The position numbers and the translations under genes are program-made. A DNA stretch of 6,033 nt. Source: UMGS1851 sp900555605. GTDB taxonomy: Bacteria; Bacillota; Clostridia; UBA1212; UBA1255. Positions 4,917-6,033 of the stretch are shown here, one piece after another. The stretch is from the NCBI GenBank assembly GCA_902472555.1, contig CABROF010000121.1, positions 1-6,033 of the forward strand, written 5' to 3'. The notes under the pieces are model-generated. The model did not search any database. It worked only from the letters and a program-made list of their open reading frames with translations, and was not told where the DNA came from. The stretch's first letter is position 1. Each line of letters starts with the position of its first letter.

Positions 4917-6033
4917 ATCCCATTCTGCCCAGACAGTTTTTCGTACCGGACGGCGAAGCCCATGTGATGCCGGACGGAAGGCTTTATCTGTATGGTTCTC
5001 TTGATATTTCCGGAAATGATGCCTACTGTTCCAAGGAACACCGGGTATTTTCCACAGATGATCCCAAGCTGGAGCGCTGGATTGATCACGGCACGGCATT
5101 CTGCAACACCGCCGCGGACAGCCGCGTCCCCTGGCGGCCGGATACGGTGCTTTCTGCGCCGGATGCAATTGAAAAGGACGGAAAATATTATATGTTCGTC
5201 TGTGGTGAGCCGGGCTTTGAGGGCGTTGCGCAGGCGGATTCCCCCGCCGGTCCCTTCGGTCCAGCCCGGCCGATTCCCATTGCGGACGGCGACGGCATTG
5301 ACCCTGCCGTATTCGTAGACGACGACGGACAGGCGTATCTTTTTTGGGGGCAGTTCCATCTGCGGGGCGCGCGGCTGAATCCGGATATGTGTTCCATTGA
5401 TGAAACGACGCTTTGTCAAAACCTTCTGACCGAAGAAGCCCACGGCTTCCATGAGGGCTCCTCTCTGCGGAAGCGCGGCGGCATTTATTATCTGGTTTAC
5501 ACCGATATCAGCCGCGGAAACGCCTCCTGTCTCAGCTATGCAACCGCGGCGCATCCATTGGGTCCCTATCAGAAACGCGGTACCATTATCGATAATATGT
5601 ACTGCGATCCCAAAAACTGGAACAACCACGGTTCCATTGCGGAATACGGCGGGGGGGGGTACGTTTTTTATCATCGCGCTTCACAAAACAGTATTTTTTC
5701 TCGGCGTGCCTGCGCCGAGCCGATCTATTTTAATGAAGACGGCTCTATCTCCGAAGTGGAAATGACCTCTCAGGGCGCCTCCGGACCGATCTGCGCATAT
5801 GGCCCCGTAGATGCCTCCCTGGCCTGCCGTGTGTTCGGCGGCGCATATATCGCGCCCTTTGATTCCCCGGGAAAAACTGCGGAAAATGGAGATTCTGCGG
5901 AGACAACGCGGAAGGCCGAAAGCTCCCTTCTGACGGACGGAAGCACCGTGCGCGAGGTTCTGAAAGGCTGCGGCCGCGGCACCTGGTCCGAGGGATGGGC
6001 GGAATATAAATATCTTGATTTCGGGACAGGCGG
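4913..6033 (+). CDS. Glycoside hydrolase family 43 protein, cytoplasmic, 3' end outside window
   Basis: An inverting glycosidase of the five-bladed beta-propeller GH43 family, typically a beta-xylosidase or alpha-L-arabinofuranosidase acting on imported oligosaccharides. There is no signal peptide. Expected residues: D13 in VPDGEAHVMPDGRLYLYGS as probable general base, D130 in GIDPAVFVDDDG as pKa modulator, E181 in FHEGSSL as general acid, and H239 in NNHGSIAEY, a conserved propeller-centre histidine. Blade strands include KYYMFVCG, AYLFWG, IYYLVYTD and GYVFYHRAS. After the propeller (about residue 300), a linker rich in charged and small residues (315-345) leads to WSEGWAEYKYLDFGTG, which looks like the start of a CBM6-type beta-sandwich; 373 codons are present. 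The ATG overlaps the methyltransferase stop (ATGA), with AAAGGAG at 4897-4903. A run of nine G lies inside codons 247-249. The family is firm; the substrate is unproven. Confidence 0.9.
   Translation, partial: MNPILPRQFFVPDGEAHVMPDGRLYLYGSLDISGNDAYCSKEHRVFSTDDPKLERWIDHGTAFCNTAADSRVPWRPDTVLSAPDAIEKDGKYYMFVCGEPGFEGVAQADSPAGPFGPARPIPIADGDGIDPAVFVDDDGQAYLFWGQFHLRGARLNPDMCSIDETTLCQNLLTEEAHGFHEGSSLRKRGGIYYLVYTDISRGNASCLSYATAAHPLGPYQKRGTIIDNMYCDPKNWNNHGSIAEYGGGGYVFYHRASQNSIFSRRACAEPIYFNEDGSISEVEMTSQGASGPICAYGPVDASLACRVFGGAYIAPFDSPGKTAENGDSAETTRKAESSLLTDGSTVREVLKGCGRGTWSEGWAEYKYLDFGTG
5651..5659 (+). repeat. Nine-G homopolymer within the GH43 coding sequence
   Basis: Nine consecutive G encode GGG in EYGGGGYVFYHR. 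At nine bases the frame is open and the segment length matches the usual GH43 pattern EFNGxWYVFYHR. Loss or gain of one G would shift the frame and truncate the last propeller blade and C-terminal domain. It is either a slippage-prone site or a sequencing-error hotspot. Confidence 0.7.

Noticed and set aside
4874..5674. Minus-strand 266-codon open frame
   Set aside because: Antisense to the GH43 gene, whose catalytic residues and spacing are intact; the opposite strand shows no domain.
5700..5719. 7-bp hairpin CTCGGCG/CGCCGAG as a terminator or frameshift stimulator
   Set aside because: The T-run precedes the stem on the plus strand, so it is no terminator, and the stem abuts the T-run with no spacer needed for -1 frameshifting. 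The gene continues in frame beyond it.

Overview
The window looks like chromosomal DNA of a spore-forming member of the Clostridia, most likely Lachnospiraceae or a related gut or rumen lineage. Four things point that way: a CotS-type spore coat/kinase-fold protein, strong AGGAGG-type ribosome binding sites, dense co-oriented genes with ATGA overlaps, and two carbohydrate-active enzymes. The assignment rests on gene content and style, not on a marker gene. No RNA genes, CRISPR arrays, insertion sequences or phage genes are visible.

Layout. On the minus strand, 1160 down to the left edge carries a secreted TIM-barrel glycoside-hydrolase-like protein (386 codons seen, C-terminus outside the window). 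A 261-bp divergent intergenic region (1161-1421) holds a plausible sigma-A promoter for that gene, a short inverted repeat inside the promoter, a 7-bp hairpin, and a weak sporulation-sigma-like promoter for the rightward gene. On the plus strand, 1422-2480 encodes a Cys-rich CotS/aminoglycoside-phosphotransferase-fold protein whose catalytic metal-site residues look degenerate. A 141-bp gap follows, with the best promoter in the window (TTGACA, 17-bp spacer, TATTGT).

That promoter probably drives a four-gene run: a flavodoxin-family protein (2622-3176), a SPOUT/TrmH-family RNA methyltransferase (3199-4008), a second, quite different TrmH-family methyltransferase (4005-4916), and a cytoplasmic GH43 glycosidase (4913 to the right edge, truncated). 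The last three are joined by 4-bp ATGA stop/start overlaps, so they are very likely co-translated.

Functionally the window mixes sugar catabolism (an exported glycosidase-like protein on one side, an intracellular GH43 on the other), sporulation and RNA modification. I see no clear new defence or mobile system. The most unusual points are the pseudokinase-like CotS protein, the translationally coupled pair of unlike SPOUT methyltransferases between a flavodoxin and a glycosidase, and a run of nine G in the GH43 coding sequence.
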